Made by a program: the position numbers and the translations under genes
Shown here: positions 53,080 to 53,717 of the stretch, one piece after another
Position numbering within the stretch: position 1 is the first letter of the stretch
Layout of the letters: the number at the start of each line of letters is the position of its first letter
Assembly (NCBI GenBank): GCA_021738565.1
Contig: JAIPBT010000027.1
Coordinates: 1-53,717 of the forward strand
Length of the DNA stretch: 53,717 bases
From: Bacteroidales bacterium
GTDB taxonomy: Bacteria > Bacteroidota > Bacteroidia > Bacteroidales > GCA-2748055
Reading direction: 5' to 3'
The notes under the pieces: generated by a model
Database searches by the model: none
What the model was told of the DNA's origin: nothing
Seen by the model: the letters and a program-made list of their open reading frames with translations, nothing else

Positions 53080-53387
53080 ATTGGTGCTTGAGCTCTTTGA
53101 CGCTTTTTATTCCTTGTTCTCTGAAGCTCACGATTGCGGTTTACATACTCCGGGTGCGACTCCCGGTACTGCTGCTGATACGCATGGGCCGGGCGCTGTT
53201 CGCGCCAGATTGCTTGCCGATCAAGATGCTTTTTGCGATAGGATTTGTTTTTCGCGTACGCTTTCTTTTTCCAGGACCTTCTCATTGCTTTCTGACACGC
53301 TTTTGCGGAACAGTATTTCTGTTTCTTTAATCGAGGATTCCTGGGTACGACAGCACCACAACTGATGCAGGTAATTGTTGGGGTCAT
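52926..53387 (-). CDS. Small zinc-ribbon protein of the transposon
   Basis: A 153-residue basic protein with four cysteines near the N-terminus, Cys7, Cys10, Cys26 and Cys31, in the order CxxC-x15-C-x4-C (CISCGAVVPRNPRLKKQKYC then CQKAMRR), a zinc-ribbon-like pattern. Lysine/arginine-rich helices follow, then a weakly conserved tail that carries two iterons. It lies first in the operon, 77 bp before the ParB-like gene. A frameshifted relative survives at 17161-17455, so it is a regular part of this element type and not a chance frame. Confidence 0.78.
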   Translation of the reverse strand: MTPTITCISCGAVVPRNPRLKKQKYCSAKACQKAMRRSWKKKAYAKNKSYRKKHLDRQAIWREQRPAHAYQQQYRESHPEYVNRNRELQRTRNKKRQRAQAPMIVNGNSLSLQPSSDVTYAVIQVKKLKDCKWELVHGYNAGIIRAREDLPHY

Positions 53388-53527
53388 TACAGTTATCTTT
53401 CAAAAACCGAAAGATGACCGTTTTATTCAAATAATAATATATCGCGCTTCTCGATGGTGTGTAGCATCCATGTAGTGCAATACCGAAAACTCATGAAATG
53501 CATATTTCATAAGAGATACAGAAGTAA

Positions 53528-53546
53528 CGTGTACGTCTTTACAATC
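53528..53546 (-). repeat. Single iteron-like site upstream of the zinc-ribbon gene
   Basis: GATTGTAAAGACGTACACG on the minus strand, closer in sequence to the relic iterons at 17463-17639 than to the three 52.9-53.1 kb copies; the following bases (TTACTTCTG) also match those after the first relic copy. It lies about 140 bp upstream of the zinc-ribbon start, in a stretch with no gene (53388-53717). Confidence 0.55.
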
Positions 53547-53676
53547 ACGAGCCAATCTTAATTTTAATGGCGCAGTAAGAAAATCTATGTGGTATTACTT
53601 TCAATCTTCCATGCCCAACCAGCAATCACTGAAAAAAATTGGGCATAATTTAGAAATGAAAAAGGGTGAGAAGACT

Positions 53677-53709
53677 GGTGGTATCATTTTTCACCGGTGG
53701 GTGGTATCA
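53677..53709. repeat. Right-end motif pair of the IS21-like element
   Basis: GGTGGTATCA occurs at 53677-53686 and 53700-53709, 23 bp apart, the inverse of TGATACCACC at the left end. The element end is therefore within a few bases of, or just beyond, the right edge of the window, giving a length of about 4.4 kb. A target duplication cannot be checked here. Confidence 0.65.
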
Positions 53710-53717
53710 GTATAGTC

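Overview
The window looks like a chromosomal segment of a free-living, carbohydrate-degrading member of the Bacteroidota (Bacteroidia-like). The evidence is SusC/SusD pairs controlled by ECF sigma/FecR anti-sigma pairs, type IX secretion (T9SS)-style C-termini, many lipoproteins, genes that start without Shine-Dalgarno sites, and a TAnnTTTG-type -7 promoter box. No rRNA or tRNA gene was recognised.

Layout. (1) 181-12599, minus strand: polysaccharide-utilisation locus 1 (PUL1), in transcription order ECF sigma, FecR anti-sigma, SusC, SusD, two formylglycine sulfatases and a secreted GH2 glycosidase. This is a coherent set for importing and desulfating a sulfated, probably galactose-containing glycan. 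(2) 12692-27318: an accessory region. Its backbone is a module of three small genes, a MazG-like pyrophosphohydrolase, an HNH-nuclease protein and a HIT phosphohydrolase, intact at 25332-27318. At least five broken pieces of the same module are scattered across the preceding 12.6 kb. Between the pieces lie foreign-looking cassettes: a three-gene ABC exporter, an XRE-ImmA/PIN pair, a relic of a transposon, two secreted proteins, a collapsed TRAP transporter, an outer-membrane protein and a HigBA-like toxin-antitoxin pair. (3) 27605-48939, plus strand: PUL2, with ECF sigma, FecR, two successive SusCD pairs, a nucleoside-hydrolase-like lipoprotein, a sugar permease, a ribokinase-like kinase, a URO-D family protein, a LacZ-like GH2 enzyme with an inserted LamG domain, and a GLUG-type secreted protein, closed by an intrinsic terminator. 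(4) About 49.33 kb to the right edge, minus strand: an IS21-like mobile element with four genes (zinc-ribbon, ParB-like, IstA, IstB) instead of the usual two. It has paired terminal motifs and three identical 19-bp iterons spaced 79-80 bp apart.

How it fits together. The two PULs are ordinary catabolic systems in design. PUL2 is unusual in combining ribose/nucleoside-type genes with a beta-galactosidase-like enzyme and a URO-D protein. The strongest unexplained signals are (a) the repeated MazG-HNH-HIT module whose HIT-mazG junction has acted as an insertion or rearrangement hot spot, and (b) the ParB/zinc-ribbon IS21-like element with its iterons. A decayed relative of that element sits inside the accessory region at 17.1-17.6 kb and keeps the same iteron spacing with a different iteron sequence. 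Functional roles for the MazG-HNH-HIT module (for example phage defence) are inference only.
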